Shown here: positions 1-8,738 of the stretch, one piece after another | Layout: each line of letters opens with the position of its first letter | Numbering within the stretch: position 1 is the first letter of the stretch | NCBI GenBank assembly: GCA_014656495.1 | Contig: BNCN01000012.1 | Location: 272,136-336,135 of the forward strand | Direction of reading: 5' to 3' | Source of the DNA: Comamonas sp. KCTC 72670 | GTDB lineage: Bacteria; Myxococcota; Myxococcia; Myxococcales; Myxococcaceae | DNA length: 64,000 bases | The notes under the pieces: model-generated | Told to the model about the DNA's origin: nothing | Database searches by the model: none | The model's input: the letters and a program-made list of their open reading frames with translations, nothing else | Made by a program: the position numbers and the translations under genes

Positions 1-632
1 CCCGCGTCGGCGGCCTCCACCGTCACGCGCGCGGGCGAGCGCTGGAAGTCGCGGCTCAGCGCCTCGATGTCCGGCGGGAAGGTGGCGGAGAAGAGCACCG
101 TCTGCCGCCGCGGCGGCATGGCCCCGAGGATGCGCTCCATGTCCTCGCGGAAGCCCATGTCGAGCATCCGGTCCGCCTCGTCCAGCACCACCGTGGAGAG
201 CTGCCGCGTCTCCAGCGCCTCCCGGTCCAGCACGTCCATCACCCGGCCCGGCGTCCCCACCGCCAGGTGCGCGCCCTTCTCCAGCGCCTCCAACTGCGGG
301 CGGATGGGCTGACCGCCCGCGAGCACCAGCACCTGGAGCCCCGGCAGCCGCCGCCCCAGCCGGCGGATCTCCCCCGCCACCTGCGCGCACAGCTCGCGCG
401 TGGGGCACAGCACCAGCGCCTGCACCTTGCGGTGCTGCAGATTGACCTTCTGGAGCAGCGGCAGCGCGAAGGCCGCCGTCTTGCCGCTGCCCGTCTGCGC
501 CTGGCCCACCAAGTCCCGGCCCTGGAGCAGCACCGGGATGCTCTGCGCCTGGATGGGCGTGGCCGTCTTGAAGTCGAGCTCCTCCAGGACCTGGAGGAGC
601 GGAGGAGAGAGTGCGAGCGCGGAAAAATCCAT
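1..632 (-). CDS. dbpA: DbpA-type DEAD-box RNA helicase, 5' part (runs off left edge)
   Basis: This is the first 210 or so residues of an ATP-dependent RNA helicase. In order I see the Q motif (TPIQAQ, about residue 25), motif I (AQTGSGKT, about 45), Ia (PTREL), GG, Ib (TPGR), motif II (DEAD) and motif III (SAT). The frame is still open at base 1, so the C-terminal RecA domain and any 23S rRNA-binding DbpA tail lie outside the window. The wording of the GGQP and DEADRMLDMGF stretches resembles E. coli DbpA, a ribosome-assembly helicase, more than RhlE or SrmB. The start is the ATG before DFSALALSPP, which places the Q motif at the usual distance. The family is certain; the DbpA subtype is likely. 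Confidence 0.85.
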   Translation of the reverse strand, partial: MDFSALALSPPLLQVLEELDFKTATPIQAQSIPVLLQGRDLVGQAQTGSGKTAAFALPLLQKVNLQHRKVQALVLCPTRELCAQVAGEIRRLGRRLPGLQVLVLAGGQPIRPQLEALEKGAHLAVGTPGRVMDVLDREALETRQLSTVVLDEADRMLDMGFREDMERILGAMPPRRQTVLFSATFPPDIEALSRDFQRSPARVTVEAADA

Positions 633-821
633 TCAGGGCCTCGAAGAGCGGAGGCACGGAAGGAGCCTCGGGTTCTGCAGGCCCCATGTCACACCCAGCG
701 AAGCCAGGACAAGTGAAGCCGCGCACACCGCCTGGCCGCCCGCACTGGATTGCCGGTCGGACTTTCTGAGTAAATCTCGCTTTGCAGGAAAGTACCCACC
801 CCACGCTCGCCAGGAGCCCGC

Positions 822-1376
822 ATGTCTTCCTTCCGTCGACACCTGTCCCTGCTCTCCGCCGTCCTGCTCGTCGCCGCCTGTGGTGGCGCCGAGGAGCCCT
901 TCTCCGAGGAGGACCCCACGCCGGGGCTGGAGTCCTCCGACGTGGGGGGCGACGTGGAGGCCTTCAGCGCCTGTACGGTGACGCTCGCCTGCACTGGCGG
1001 CTCGTCGATCCAGTGCTCGAGCACCGTGGGCAGCTGCTCCTCCACCAGCACGTCCGTCACGTGTGATGGCGAGACGCAGGCGTGCCCTCCCACCTCCTGC
1101 GCGGCGCCCCTGACGCGGACCATCCGGCAGGGCATTGGCGCGTGCTACCCGGCGAGACACCCCTTCGGGCGCTACTACATCGACGCCCCCGAAAGCGACG
1201 TGACGTACACGTGGACGAGCAACTACGCGAATCTTCACTGGACCACGGGTTCGAACATGAACCTCTCCGCCACCTCGGTGGGCTGGTTCACCCTGTATGT
1301 GACGGCGTCGCGTCCGGGCTGCACCCAGACGACGAGCTTCTGGGCTGACTTCTACGCCGACGACTGCGGCTTCTAG
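822..1376 (+). CDS. Secreted Cys-rich lipoprotein, unknown function
   Basis: A 184-residue protein with a lipoprotein signal peptide: basic start, hydrophobic run, then a lipobox ending VAAC at about residue 20. The mature part is acidic at first, then has about ten cysteines in two clusters and a C-terminal beta-rich stretch (DVTYTWTSNYANLHW) that could be a small Ig-like domain. The spacing of the cysteines suggests disulfides, so it is probably exported to the outer membrane or cell surface. I do not recognise a family. It is followed 13 bases later by a secreted glycosidase on the same strand, and the two may be co-transcribed. Confidence 0.75.
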   Translation: MSSFRRHLSLLSAVLLVAACGGAEEPFSEEDPTPGLESSDVGGDVEAFSACTVTLACTGGSSIQCSSTVGSCSSTSTSVTCDGETQACPPTSCAAPLTRTIRQGIGACYPARHPFGRYYIDAPESDVTYTWTSNYANLHWTTGSNMNLSATSVGWFTLYVTASRPGCTQTTSFWADFYADDCGF

Positions 1377-1389
1377 CCAGGGACTTTCC

Positions 1390-2745
1390 ATGCACCCCGC
1401 CCGCCCCACCTTCCTCGGCTGCGCGCTCATCGGCGCGCTCGTGCTGCTGCCCACGACAGCGGCGGCTCGGACCGCCATCCTCCAGCAGGATGGCCAGTGG
1501 CGGTTGCAGGTGGACGGGCGGGCGTACGTGGCACGCGGCGTCACCTTCAGCGGCAGCAGCAACAGCACCGCGTATGACGCGGACTGCGCGCGGCTCGCGG
1601 CGCTGGGGGTGAACACCCTGCGCACGTGGGGCGTCAACTCGGAGACGCGGCTGCTGCTCGACGCCGCGCACAAACACGGCCTCAAGGTGCTCGTCGGCCT
1701 CTGGATGCGGCACGGCCAGCCCGGCATGGAGGGCGACGACACCTTCGACTACACGCGCGACACGGGCGGCATGAAGAAGCAGCTCGAGGACACGCTGAAG
1801 CACGTGCGCGCCTTCAAGGACCACCCCGCGGTGCTGGCCTGGGGCGTGGGCAACGAGGTCATCCTCAACAGCCCCAACGACGCGGCGAAGGAGGCCTATG
1901 CGCGCTTCCTGGAGAAGGTCCTCCGTGAACTCAAGAAGGTCGACCCAGACCACCCCGTCATCTCCGTGGACGCGTGGACGATGGCGGTCCCCTGGTGGGA
2001 GAAGCACGTGCCGTCGCTCGACGCCTATGGCCTCAACGTCTACGGCGGCGGCATCCACGTGCTGCCCACGGAGCTGGCCAAGGCCGGCGTGAAGAAGCCC
2101 TGGTTCATCACCGAGTTCGGCGCGCAGGGGGAATGGGACGCCCCCAAGGACGTCCACGGCGTGCCCCGGGAGCCCACCGACGCGGAGAAGTACGCCGCCA
2201 TCGTCGAGGGCTGGAACACCGCGCTGGCGCCACACGTGAAGGAGGGCCGGTGCCTGGGGCTGTTCGTGTTCAACTATTCGGCGTCGTTCGACCACACCAG
2301 CCTCTGGCTGGGCATGCTGTCCGGCACCGCCACCCGGCCCGCGTGGCACGCGGTGCGTGAGGCCTACACGGGCCAGAAGCCCGCCACGCCCCTGCCCCGC
2401 ATCGCCTCCGTCACCGTCCAGGGGGCGGTGCGCGAGGGCCCCAGCACCTGGGCCCAGGTGCGGGTGGACGTTGACGCCTCGGGCCCGAAGCTCCACGGCA
2501 TCGCCTTCGCCTACAACTTCCGGGGCGCCGCCACCCGCCACGAACGCGACGAGGTGCGCCGGCTGGACGCGCGGCCCGGCCCCACGCCGGGCACCTGGCA
2601 GGTGCGCCTGCCCGCGGTGCGCGGGGCCATCAAGCTTTACGCCCTGGGCAAGGACGACGCGGGCAACCTCGCGCTGGCCACCACCTCCACCCGCCTGCCC
2701 CTCCCCACGTCCGAGCCCGCTCGCCCGGGCAGCAGCCCCCCGTGA
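1390..2745 (+). CDS. Secreted glycoside hydrolase, TIM-barrel (GH2/GH5 clan type)
   Basis: A 451-residue protein with a Sec signal peptide (cleavage near AAA-RTA, residue 26). The body reads as a clan-A (beta/alpha)8 glycosidase. It begins with a ligand-edge strand (YVARGVTFSG) and continues through NTLRTWGVN and LKVLVGLWM. The likely acid/base Glu is E156 in WGVGNEV, and the likely nucleophile is E242 in ITEFG; both motifs are typical of clan A. After about residue 345 comes a beta-sandwich-like accessory domain. The closest named group is probably the GH2 TIM-barrel type; the substrate cannot be read from sequence. Secretion fits a predator that degrades polysaccharide outside the cell. Confidence 0.82.
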   Translation: MHPARPTFLGCALIGALVLLPTTAAARTAILQQDGQWRLQVDGRAYVARGVTFSGSSNSTAYDADCARLAALGVNTLRTWGVNSETRLLLDAAHKHGLKVLVGLWMRHGQPGMEGDDTFDYTRDTGGMKKQLEDTLKHVRAFKDHPAVLAWGVGNEVILNSPNDAAKEAYARFLEKVLRELKKVDPDHPVISVDAWTMAVPWWEKHVPSLDAYGLNVYGGGIHVLPTELAKAGVKKPWFITEFGAQGEWDAPKDVHGVPREPTDAEKYAAIVEGWNTALAPHVKEGRCLGLFVFNYSASFDHTSLWLGMLSGTATRPAWHAVREAYTGQKPATPLPRIASVTVQGAVREGPSTWAQVRVDVDASGPKLHGIAFAYNFRGAATRHERDEVRRLDARPGPTPGTWQVRLPAVRGAIKLYALGKDDAGNLALATTSTRLPLPTSEPARPGSSPP

Positions 2746-2840
2746 AGGCGCTCGGTTCAAGACAGGCAAACCGAGCAGGAGAGCACGAAGCAAGAAGTCC
2801 TGGTAAGTGGCGGGCTCCCCAACTTCTGGAGATGCCCCGC

Positions 2841-3770
2841 ATGAAGAAGTCGACCTGGAAGTCCCTGGCCCTCGCGCTGCCGCTGCTGGCGGCCTGTGGC
2901 GGCGCTCCGCAGCAGGACGCGCCGGTGGACAGCGCGCCGGTGGAGACGCAGCAGGCGCCGCTCACCGCGCCCACCGCCACCGTGAGCTTCCACACGGGGT
3001 GGACGCACGCGCAGCACGGCGCCATCGTCCGCGGCGGCCAGCTCGTCGTCGACTACAACCTGTACCGGATGACGGACTGCCACCTGAGCACCTACAACGG
3101 TGTGCAGGTCTGGGACACGCTGGCCTACGTCCGCTTCCTCCCCAGCGGCCAGCTCTTCAGCGGCAGCGTGAAGCAGGCCACGGGCGGCACCACCTTCGAG
3201 AAGAAGCCCTTCGAGGTCACCGTGCCGTCGGACGCCACCAGCGTGGAGCTGTGGTTCCTCACCGCCGGCCGCACGTGCACGCAGCGCTACGACAGCAACT
3301 ACGGCCAGAACTACGCCTTCCCCGTGGAGGCGCAGGCGCCGTCCGCGGTGGTGTGGGCCGGCGACTGGGGCGGCAGCCTCGCGCGTGACTGCGAGCACCG
3401 CGACGGGCTGGCGGACCCCATCGTCATCGACAGCTACGTCATGGAGCGCGCCTGCAAGTTCGTGGACGCGGACGTGTACGTGCCGGGCGTGACGGACGCC
3501 GCCACCGCGCGGCCCGAGTACATCCATGCGCAGGTGGAGTTCAGCGTGGACGGAGCCGCCACGCAGTACAAGCCGCTCGCCTTCCAAGGTCGTGTGGGCA
3601 ACAACTACCGGTACCGCTGGAACCTCGCGTCCGAGCCGCTCGCGTATACGCCGTGGAGCGCGTACGCATTCGGGTTCCGCTATTCAACGGACGGTGTGAG
3701 CTGGTATCGCATCGCGAACGGCGAGGGCCCGTCGGGCGGTGCCGCACGCACCCTGCAGCGCAGCTTCTGA
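2841..3770 (+). CDS. Lipoprotein, unknown function
   Basis: About 309 residues. I start it at the ATG of MKKSTWKS because GGAG lies 9 bases upstream; an earlier in-frame ATG (MPRM) sits directly on that GGAG, and a still earlier one at 2742 lacks a signal. The signal peptide ends in a lipobox (LLAAC). The mature chain is beta-rich with many Trp/Tyr and a few Cys (CTQRYDSN, RDCEHRDG, ERACKF) and no catalytic motif that I recognise. It is likely an exported surface protein. A strong hairpin follows the stop codon. Confidence 0.75.
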   Translation: MKKSTWKSLALALPLLAACGGAPQQDAPVDSAPVETQQAPLTAPTATVSFHTGWTHAQHGAIVRGGQLVVDYNLYRMTDCHLSTYNGVQVWDTLAYVRFLPSGQLFSGSVKQATGGTTFEKKPFEVTVPSDATSVELWFLTAGRTCTQRYDSNYGQNYAFPVEAQAPSAVVWAGDWGGSLARDCEHRDGLADPIVIDSYVMERACKFVDADVYVPGVTDAATARPEYIHAQVEFSVDGAATQYKPLAFQGRVGNNYRYRWNLASEPLAYTPWSAYAFGFRYSTDGVSWYRIANGEGPSGGAARTLQRSF

Positions 3771-3791
3771 CACGGGTTACCGCGAGCACAG

Positions 3792-3822
3792 GCCGCTGAA
3801 GCAAGCCTCGCGCTTCAGCGGC
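3792..3822 (+). terminator. Perfect 11-bp hairpin after the lipoprotein gene
   Basis: GCCGCTGAAGC and its exact complement are separated by 9 bases, 22 bases after the stop codon. There is no T-run, so it is either a stem-type 3' end or a processing site rather than a classic intrinsic terminator. Confidence 0.55.
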
Positions 3823-3933
3823 AACTCGGAAGAGGCGCTGTGGCACGAGGTGTTCCCATATGAATGAAGGCGAGCGCTTTGCTCGATTCCAGCGGGGCCA
3901 AACCCGGGCCGGGCCCAGGAAAGGGAACGCGAG

Positions 3934-5424
3934 ATGAACACTGGCACTCCACGCGTGGCGGAACGGATTCCCACAGGCATCCCAGGTCTCGACACCGTGC
4001 TGCACGGCGGCTTCCGCAAGGCCCGCACCTACATGCTGCTGGGGATGCCTGGCTCCGGGAAGACCATCTTCGCCAACCAGGTGTGCTTCCACCACGTGCG
4101 CCACCAGGGCGGGCGCGTGCTGTACATGACGCTGCTGGCGGAGTCGCACACGGAGCTCGTCGGCAACCTCAGCTCGTTGTCCTTCTTCGACTCCAACCTT
4201 CTGCCCAGCTCCATCACCTATCTGAGCGCGTTCACCGTGCTCGAGCAGGGCGGGCTGGATGCGCTGGCGGACCTCATCCGCAAGGAGACCAAGGCGCATC
4301 AGGCCACGCTGCTCGTGCTCGACGGGCTGGTGGCGGCGGAGGAGGTGGCGTCGTCCCAGCAGGCCATCAAGAAGTTCATCCACGGCCTCCAGGTCGTCAC
4401 GGGCTTGATGGGCTGCACGACGTTGATCCTCACCACCGGCCGGGGCCAGGGGCTGCGCGCCGAGCACACCATGGTGGACGGCCTGCTGCTGTTGCGGCAG
4501 CGCATGTTCGGCGCGCGCGCCGTGCGGGAGCTGTTCGTGCGCAAGTTCCGGGGCAGCTCCCATCTGCTCGGCAAGCACAGCTTCGAAATCACCCAGGACG
4601 GCATCGTCATCTACCCCCGGATGGAGACGCTCGCGCAATCAGGCCCACCGCCGAGCCCGCCCTCGTCGGCGAAGTGCGCGATGGGCGTGGCCGGCCTGGA
4701 CGCCATGTTGAACGGGGGCGTGGCGCAGGGCTCAACGACCATCCTGTTGGGACCGTCCGGCAGCGGGAAGACGCTGCTGGGCCTGAACTTCCTCGCGGAG
4801 GGCGCCCGCCAGGGCGAGCGCGTGCACTACTTCGCATTCTATGACTCGCCGGAGCGGATGGTGTCGCAAGCGGCGGGCATCGGGCTCGACTTGAAGCCCC
4901 TCATCGACCGGGGGGACTTCGAGGTCAGCTTCCGGCCGCCCACCGAGAACCTGCTGGACAAGCTCGGCGTGCAGTTGCTGGACACCATCCGGACGCACGG
5001 CGTGCGCCGCCTCTTCCTGGACGGCTATGACGCGCTTCGCAGGGCGGCCCTCCGGCAGTCACGGGTGGCCCGCTTCCTGGCCGCGCTGGTCAACGAGTGC
5101 CGCATGCGCGGCGTGACGCTGCTCTACTCCGTGGAAACCACGTCCTCCTTCGGCCCGGAGGTGCGATTCCCGATGAAGGGCATCTCCATGGTGGCGGAGA
5201 ACGTCCTCTACGTGCGCCACGCCGAGCTGGACGGCCAACTGCGCCGCTTCATCGCGGTGCTGAAGCTGCGCAACAGCGCTCATGACCGGGCGCTGCGGGA
5301 GCTGAACATCAGCTCCAAGGGCATGGAGGTGACGGACACCTTCGCGGACGTCGAGATGATGATGACCGGCCTGCCGCGGAAGAACGCGTCCCGACACCCC
5401 GACAGCGGGCGCCGGGAGAAGTAG
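3934..5424 (+). CDS. Divergent two-domain KaiC-like ATPase
   Basis: A 496-residue tandem RecA-fold protein of the KaiC/RadA family. Domain 1 has Walker A GMPGSGKT (37-44) and a Walker B strand (LLVLDG). Domain 2 starts near residue 248 with Walker A GPSGSGKT (273-280) and FLDG as Walker B. In cyanobacterial KaiC each domain carries a catalytic Glu-Glu pair after the third strand. Here domain 1 reads LLAES and domain 2 reads FYDSPE, so the pair is reduced or lost, especially in domain 2. It is therefore unlikely to be a working clock kinase. The next gene, 2 bases on, is a single-domain receiver, so the two probably act together in signalling. No kaiA or kaiB is present nearby. Confidence 0.85.
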   Translation: MNTGTPRVAERIPTGIPGLDTVLHGGFRKARTYMLLGMPGSGKTIFANQVCFHHVRHQGGRVLYMTLLAESHTELVGNLSSLSFFDSNLLPSSITYLSAFTVLEQGGLDALADLIRKETKAHQATLLVLDGLVAAEEVASSQQAIKKFIHGLQVVTGLMGCTTLILTTGRGQGLRAEHTMVDGLLLLRQRMFGARAVRELFVRKFRGSSHLLGKHSFEITQDGIVIYPRMETLAQSGPPPSPPSSAKCAMGVAGLDAMLNGGVAQGSTTILLGPSGSGKTLLGLNFLAEGARQGERVHYFAFYDSPERMVSQAAGIGLDLKPLIDRGDFEVSFRPPTENLLDKLGVQLLDTIRTHGVRRLFLDGYDALRRAALRQSRVARFLAALVNECRMRGVTLLYSVETTSSFGPEVRFPMKGISMVAENVLYVRHAELDGQLRRFIAVLKLRNSAHDRALRELNISSKGMEVTDTFADVEMMMTGLPRKNASRHPDSGRREK

Positions 5425-5426
5425 TC

Positions 5427-5792
5427 ATGGGGCCCATCCTCATCGTCGATGACGAGTTCGGCATCGTCGAAGCCATGCAAGACCTCCTGAGCGACGAGGG
5501 CTACCGGACCGCCATCGCCCTCAATGGCAAGGAGGCCTTGGAGCGCATGGCCGAGGAGCGCCCCTGCATGGTGCTGCTCGACTACATGATGCCCATCATG
5601 AACGGCCCCGCGCTGCTGGAGGCGATGGAGCGCACGCCCCTGCTGCGGGACATCCCGGTGGTGATGATGAGCGCCAGCCCACCGGACTACTGGAAGGACC
5701 TCCGCTGCGCCGCCTTCCTGCCCAAGCCCTTCTCCCTGGATGACCTGCTGCGGGTGGTGAAGCGCTTCGCCCAGGGCGCCATCCTCCAGTGA
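5427..5792 (+). CDS. Single-domain response regulator (receiver only)
   Basis: A 121-residue CheY-like receiver with no output domain. The acidic pair is D8/D9, the phospho-acceptor D52 (LLDYMMP), the switch Ser S82 and the conserved Lys K100 (PKPF). It begins 2 bases after the KaiC-like gene stop, so the two are almost certainly one operon and translationally linked. KaiC-like proteins paired with receivers occur in many non-cyanobacterial genomes; the partner kinase is not in this window. The output is presumably by protein contact. Confidence 0.92.
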   Translation: MGPILIVDDEFGIVEAMQDLLSDEGYRTAIALNGKEALERMAEERPCMVLLDYMMPIMNGPALLEAMERTPLLRDIPVVMMSASPPDYWKDLRCAAFLPKPFSLDDLLRVVKRFAQGAILQ

Positions 5793-5892
5793 CGCGCCCC
5801 TTCGGCCCACGGCCTGACAGGCAGCCGACGCTGTCGTGAAAACGGCGCGCCTCCCGAGCGCCCAGGGCCCGGCTTCTGCCAGACTGCGCGCC

Positions 5893-6999
5893 GTGACGAC
5901 CTCCGCCCTCTACCGCGACTGCGCCCGCCTCTTCATGGTGGGCTTCCCCGGCACCGACATCGACCGTGAGCTCGCCGCGTTGATGGATGACGGCATCTAC
6001 GGGGCCATCCTCTTCAAGCGCAACGTGGGCACCGCCGCGGACACGGCCGCGCTGTGCCACGCGTTGAAAACACGCGCGGGCCGGCCCTTCATCCTCTCGG
6101 TGGACCAGGAAGGTGGACGCGTGGCCCGGCTTCGCGGCGCGCCCTTCACCGCGCTGCCCCCCATGCGCGAGCTGGGACAGCGCGGCGACACCGCCCTGGT
6201 GGAGCGGGTGGGCCGACTGCTCGCGTACGAGCTGCGCGCGCTGGGCTTCGACTGGGACTTCGCGCCGGTGCTGGACGTGGACACCAACCCGGCCAACCCC
6301 GTCATCGGCGACCGCAGCTTCAGCCGCGAGGCGGAGGAGGTGGCGCGGCTGGGCGTGGCGCTCGCGCGCGGGCTGGAGGCTGGCGGCGTGGCCTCGTGTG
6401 GCAAGCACTTCCCCGGGCACGGCGACACCACCACCGACAGCCACCTGACGCTGCCGCGGCTGCCGCACACGCTGGAGCGGCTGCGCAGCGTGGAGCTGGT
6501 GCCCTTCCGGGCCTTCGCGCAGGCGGGGCTGGCCTCGTTGATGACGGCGCACGTGCTCTTCGACGCGCTGGACCCCGGCGTGCCCGCGACCATGAGCCCG
6601 CGCGTGCTCCAGGGCGTGCTGCGCGAGGAGCTGGGCTTCGACGGCGTGCTCGTCAGCGATGACTTGGAGATGAAGGCCATCGCGGGCCACTACTCCGTGG
6701 AGGAGGCCACGGTGCAGGGCACGCTCGCGGGCGTGGACCTGTTCCTGGTGTGCCACAACGCGGACGTGCAGCGCCGGGCCATTGAAGCGCTGGTGAAGGC
6801 CGTGGAGTCCGGGCGCGTCCCGCGTGAGCGGATTGCACAGGCCCATCGCCGGCTGGATGCGCTCAGCGCCCGCTTCGCGCACCCGGCGGAGGACCGGCTC
6901 GCCACGCTGGACGGCGGTGAACACCGCGCGCTCGCCGAGGGGCTCGTCAGCACCTTCACGGGCAAGGACCCGACCGAGGTGATGCTGGCCACCCGCTGA
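5893..6999 (+). CDS. nagZ: Beta-N-acetylhexosaminidase NagZ (GH3)
   Basis: Cleaves GlcNAc from anhydro-muropeptides during peptidoglycan recycling, normally in the cytoplasm. The GH3 barrel is complete: FKRN, DQEGGRVARLR, the APVLDVD stretch, the NagZ loop KHFPGHGDT (171-179) that supplies the catalytic His, and SDDLEM (about 255-260) with the nucleophile Asp. I use the GTG at VTTSALY as start, since family members begin close to this point. A start at 5836 would add 19 low-complexity residues. No signal peptide is visible, consistent with a cytosolic recycling enzyme. At about 368 residues it is slightly longer than E. coli NagZ. Confidence 0.9.
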   Translation: MTTSALYRDCARLFMVGFPGTDIDRELAALMDDGIYGAILFKRNVGTAADTAALCHALKTRAGRPFILSVDQEGGRVARLRGAPFTALPPMRELGQRGDTALVERVGRLLAYELRALGFDWDFAPVLDVDTNPANPVIGDRSFSREAEEVARLGVALARGLEAGGVASCGKHFPGHGDTTTDSHLTLPRLPHTLERLRSVELVPFRAFAQAGLASLMTAHVLFDALDPGVPATMSPRVLQGVLREELGFDGVLVSDDLEMKAIAGHYSVEEATVQGTLAGVDLFLVCHNADVQRRAIEALVKAVESGRVPRERIAQAHRRLDALSARFAHPAEDRLATLDGGEHRALAEGLVSTFTGKDPTEVMLATR

Positions 7000-7008
7000 G
7001 GCGCGGGC

Positions 7009-7065
7009 GGCCGGGTGCTCCCGGCCGTGTCACCGGGAGCAGAGGGAGGGGCGCAGCGTGCCCCT
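7009..7065. terminator. Two adjacent hairpins between convergent genes
   Basis: GGCCGGG/CCCGGCC with a 4-base loop (7009-7026) and AGGGGC/GCCCCT with a 7-base loop (7047-7065) lie between the end of nagZ and the end of the convergent lipoprotein gene. Neither has a T-run. They probably mark the 3' ends of both transcripts. Confidence 0.45.
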
Positions 7066-7073
7066 TCCGAGGC

Positions 7074-7559
7074 TCAGCGGCGATAGGGGCCGCTGCGGTC
7101 CTGCCAGCCCAGCGGGGCATAGCCGCTGGCGTGACGATGCCGGTTGCCGCCCACGGCCGCGCCGTCCTCACCGCCCAGTCCCTGGGCCGCCGGCGCGTAC
7201 CCGGCGCCACCTTCGACCGAGTACCGGTCCTGCATCATCTTCCCGGCGTCATCCTGGATGGAGCGGTTCTGCGCGCCGTCGTTCTGCGGCGTGCGCGGGT
7301 CGATGCTGGAGCCAATCTGACCGATGGTCCCGTTGTAGCCCCGGTTGGAGGGCATGGTCCAAGGCGGCAGCGCCGCGTTGGTGTTGCCGCCCTCGATGTT
7401 CTTCATGGCCTCGGCCTGGTCGCCGCGCTGGCCGACGAAGCTGCCCCGGGTCTCATCCGGCTGACTGCCCCCCGTCTCCGGCAGGGGACCGCAACCCACG
7501 GCCACCAGGGTGCCCGCAGCCACCGCCACTGCCCACCGCCGAATATTCCGCTCGCGCAT
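7074..7559 (-). CDS. Small lipoprotein, unknown function
   Basis: About 161 residues. The start is the ATG of MRERNIRR because AAAGGA lies 7 bases upstream; a longer version from 7601 would hide the signal. The signal peptide ends in a lipobox (AVGC, about residue 23). The mature chain is rich in Gly, Asn, Gln and Pro and looks mostly disordered (for example NRGYNGTIGQIG), with no domain that I recognise. It is probably exported to the envelope. Confidence 0.65.
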   Translation of the reverse strand: MRERNIRRWAVAVAAGTLVAVGCGPLPETGGSQPDETRGSFVGQRGDQAEAMKNIEGGNTNAALPPWTMPSNRGYNGTIGQIGSSIDPRTPQNDGAQNRSIQDDAGKMMQDRYSVEGGAGYAPAAQGLGGEDGAAVGGNRHRHASGYAPLGWQDRSGPYRR

Positions 7560-7691
7560 GTCGATTCCTTTCGGTCCCTTCGATTCTGACTGTGGATACA
7601 TCCCGAAGATGGGGCACGCCGGTCGAACAGACCACCGGGCGGCGCGACGTCCGCAGGACGACGAACCGCCCCTGTGCTTCTCCCTATAGCC

Positions 7692-8678
7692 TCAGCGACG
7701 GGGCCGAGCAGCCTTCTTCGAGGCCGGGGCCCTCCGGGCCGAGGAGCCCTTCTTCCCCGCGGCAGAAGCCTTCTTGGCGGCGGACTTCTTGAGCGCCGAG
7801 GCCGACTTCGCCGGCGCGGCAGCCTGCTTCCCCGCCGAGGCCTTCTTGCTCGCCGGAGCCTTCGCAGCGGACGCCGAGGCCTTCTTCGAGGCCGAAGCCT
7901 TCTTGCTCGCCGGAGCCTTCGCAGCGGCCGCCGGGGCCTTCTTGCTCAACGGTGCCTTGCCAGCGGATGCCGGAGCCTTCGCAGCGGACACCGAGGCCTT
8001 CTTGCTCGCCGGAGCCTTCCCAGCGGACGCCGGTGCCTTCTTGCTCACCGGTGCCTTCGCAGCGGACGCCGGTGCCTTCTTGCTCGCCGAGGCCCTGCCA
8101 GCAGGCGCTGGGGCCTTCGCAGCGGACGCCGACGCGCTCTTCCCGGCGGGGGCCTTCTTCGTGGCGGCCACCTTCTTGCCCGCGGGCGCCTTCTTCGCCG
8201 CCCCGGCCGGAGCGCCGCCGTTCAGCGCGGCCAGCACCTCGGCCACGTGGCCGTTCACCTTCACCTTGGGCCACACCTGCTTCACCTTGCCGTCAGGCCC
8301 GATGAGGAACGTGGCGCGGGTGATGCCCATGAACTTGCGGCCGTAGAGCGACTTCTCGCCCCAGACGCCGTAGGCCTCCGACAGCGCGCGGTCCACGTCC
8401 GCCAGCAGCGGGAAGGGCAGGTTGAACTTGGCCGCGAACTTCTGGTGGCTCGCGGCGCTGTCGGTGGACACGCCCAGCACCACCGCGCCGGCGGCCTCCA
8501 GCGCCGAGTGCTCGTCCCGGAAGTCACACGCCTCCACGGTGCATCCGGGCGTGTTGTCCTTCGGATAGAAGTAGAGGACGACGTTGCGGCCCGCGAACTG
8601 CGCGAGCGTCACCGTGTTTCCGTCCTGGTCGGGAACCTGGAAGGCGGGGGCCTGGTCACCTGCTTGGGGCATGGGCAT
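7692..8678 (-). CDS. bcp: Bcp/PrxQ peroxiredoxin with histone-H1-like Lys/Ala tail
   Basis: Residues 1 to about 152 are an ordinary thiol peroxidase of the Bcp/PrxQ group that reduces peroxides with thioredoxin. It carries DNTPGCTVEAC with peroxidatic C46 and resolving C51, FYPKD, and LGVSTDS. A Bcp is normally about 150-160 residues. This one continues for about 175 residues of low-complexity sequence built almost only of Ala, Lys, Ser and Pro in repeats such as KKAPASAAKAP, ending AARPRR. Such tails resemble the C-terminal domain of histone H1 and bacterial H1-like proteins and would bind DNA or other polyanions. The reading frame is clean across the junction, so this is a true fusion and not a frameshift. 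Confidence 0.92.
   Translation of the reverse strand: MPMPQAGDQAPAFQVPDQDGNTVTLAQFAGRNVVLYFYPKDNTPGCTVEACDFRDEHSALEAAGAVVLGVSTDSAASHQKFAAKFNLPFPLLADVDRALSEAYGVWGEKSLYGRKFMGITRATFLIGPDGKVKQVWPKVKVNGHVAEVLAALNGGAPAGAAKKAPAGKKVAATKKAPAGKSASASAAKAPAPAGRASASKKAPASAAKAPVSKKAPASAGKAPASKKASVSAAKAPASAGKAPLSKKAPAAAAKAPASKKASASKKASASAAKAPASKKASAGKQAAAPAKSASALKKSAAKKASAAGKKGSSARRAPASKKAARPRR
7830..8170 (-). repeat. Short tandem repeats encoding the Lys/Ala/Pro/Ser tail
   Basis: Imperfect units of the type gccttcgcagcggacgcc and ttcttgctcgccggag recur here in changing order. They encode the SKKAPASA/AAKAP blocks of the peroxiredoxin tail. The repeats keep frame throughout. Such an array is likely to vary in length between strains. 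Confidence 0.7.
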
Positions 8679-8738
8679 GCGGGCTCATTAGCCAACATGC
8701 CCGCGCCACTCAACGTCCTCCGTCACCTACCCGTCAGG

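Noticed and set aside
1288..2793. Long open frame on the minus strand across the glycosidase gene
   Set aside because: A GC-rich shadow: no ribosome site, Arg/Gly/Ala/His-rich translation with no domain, while the plus-strand frame has signal peptide and catalytic motifs.
3840..3855. TGGCACG-like sequence before the KaiC gene as a sigma-54 promoter
   Set aside because: The -24 part is good, but the -12 GC is missing (TC instead) at the needed spacing.
7830..8170. Repeat array considered as CRISPR or intergenic repeats
   Set aside because: Units are irregular, unspaced and in frame with the peroxiredoxin; they encode its tail.
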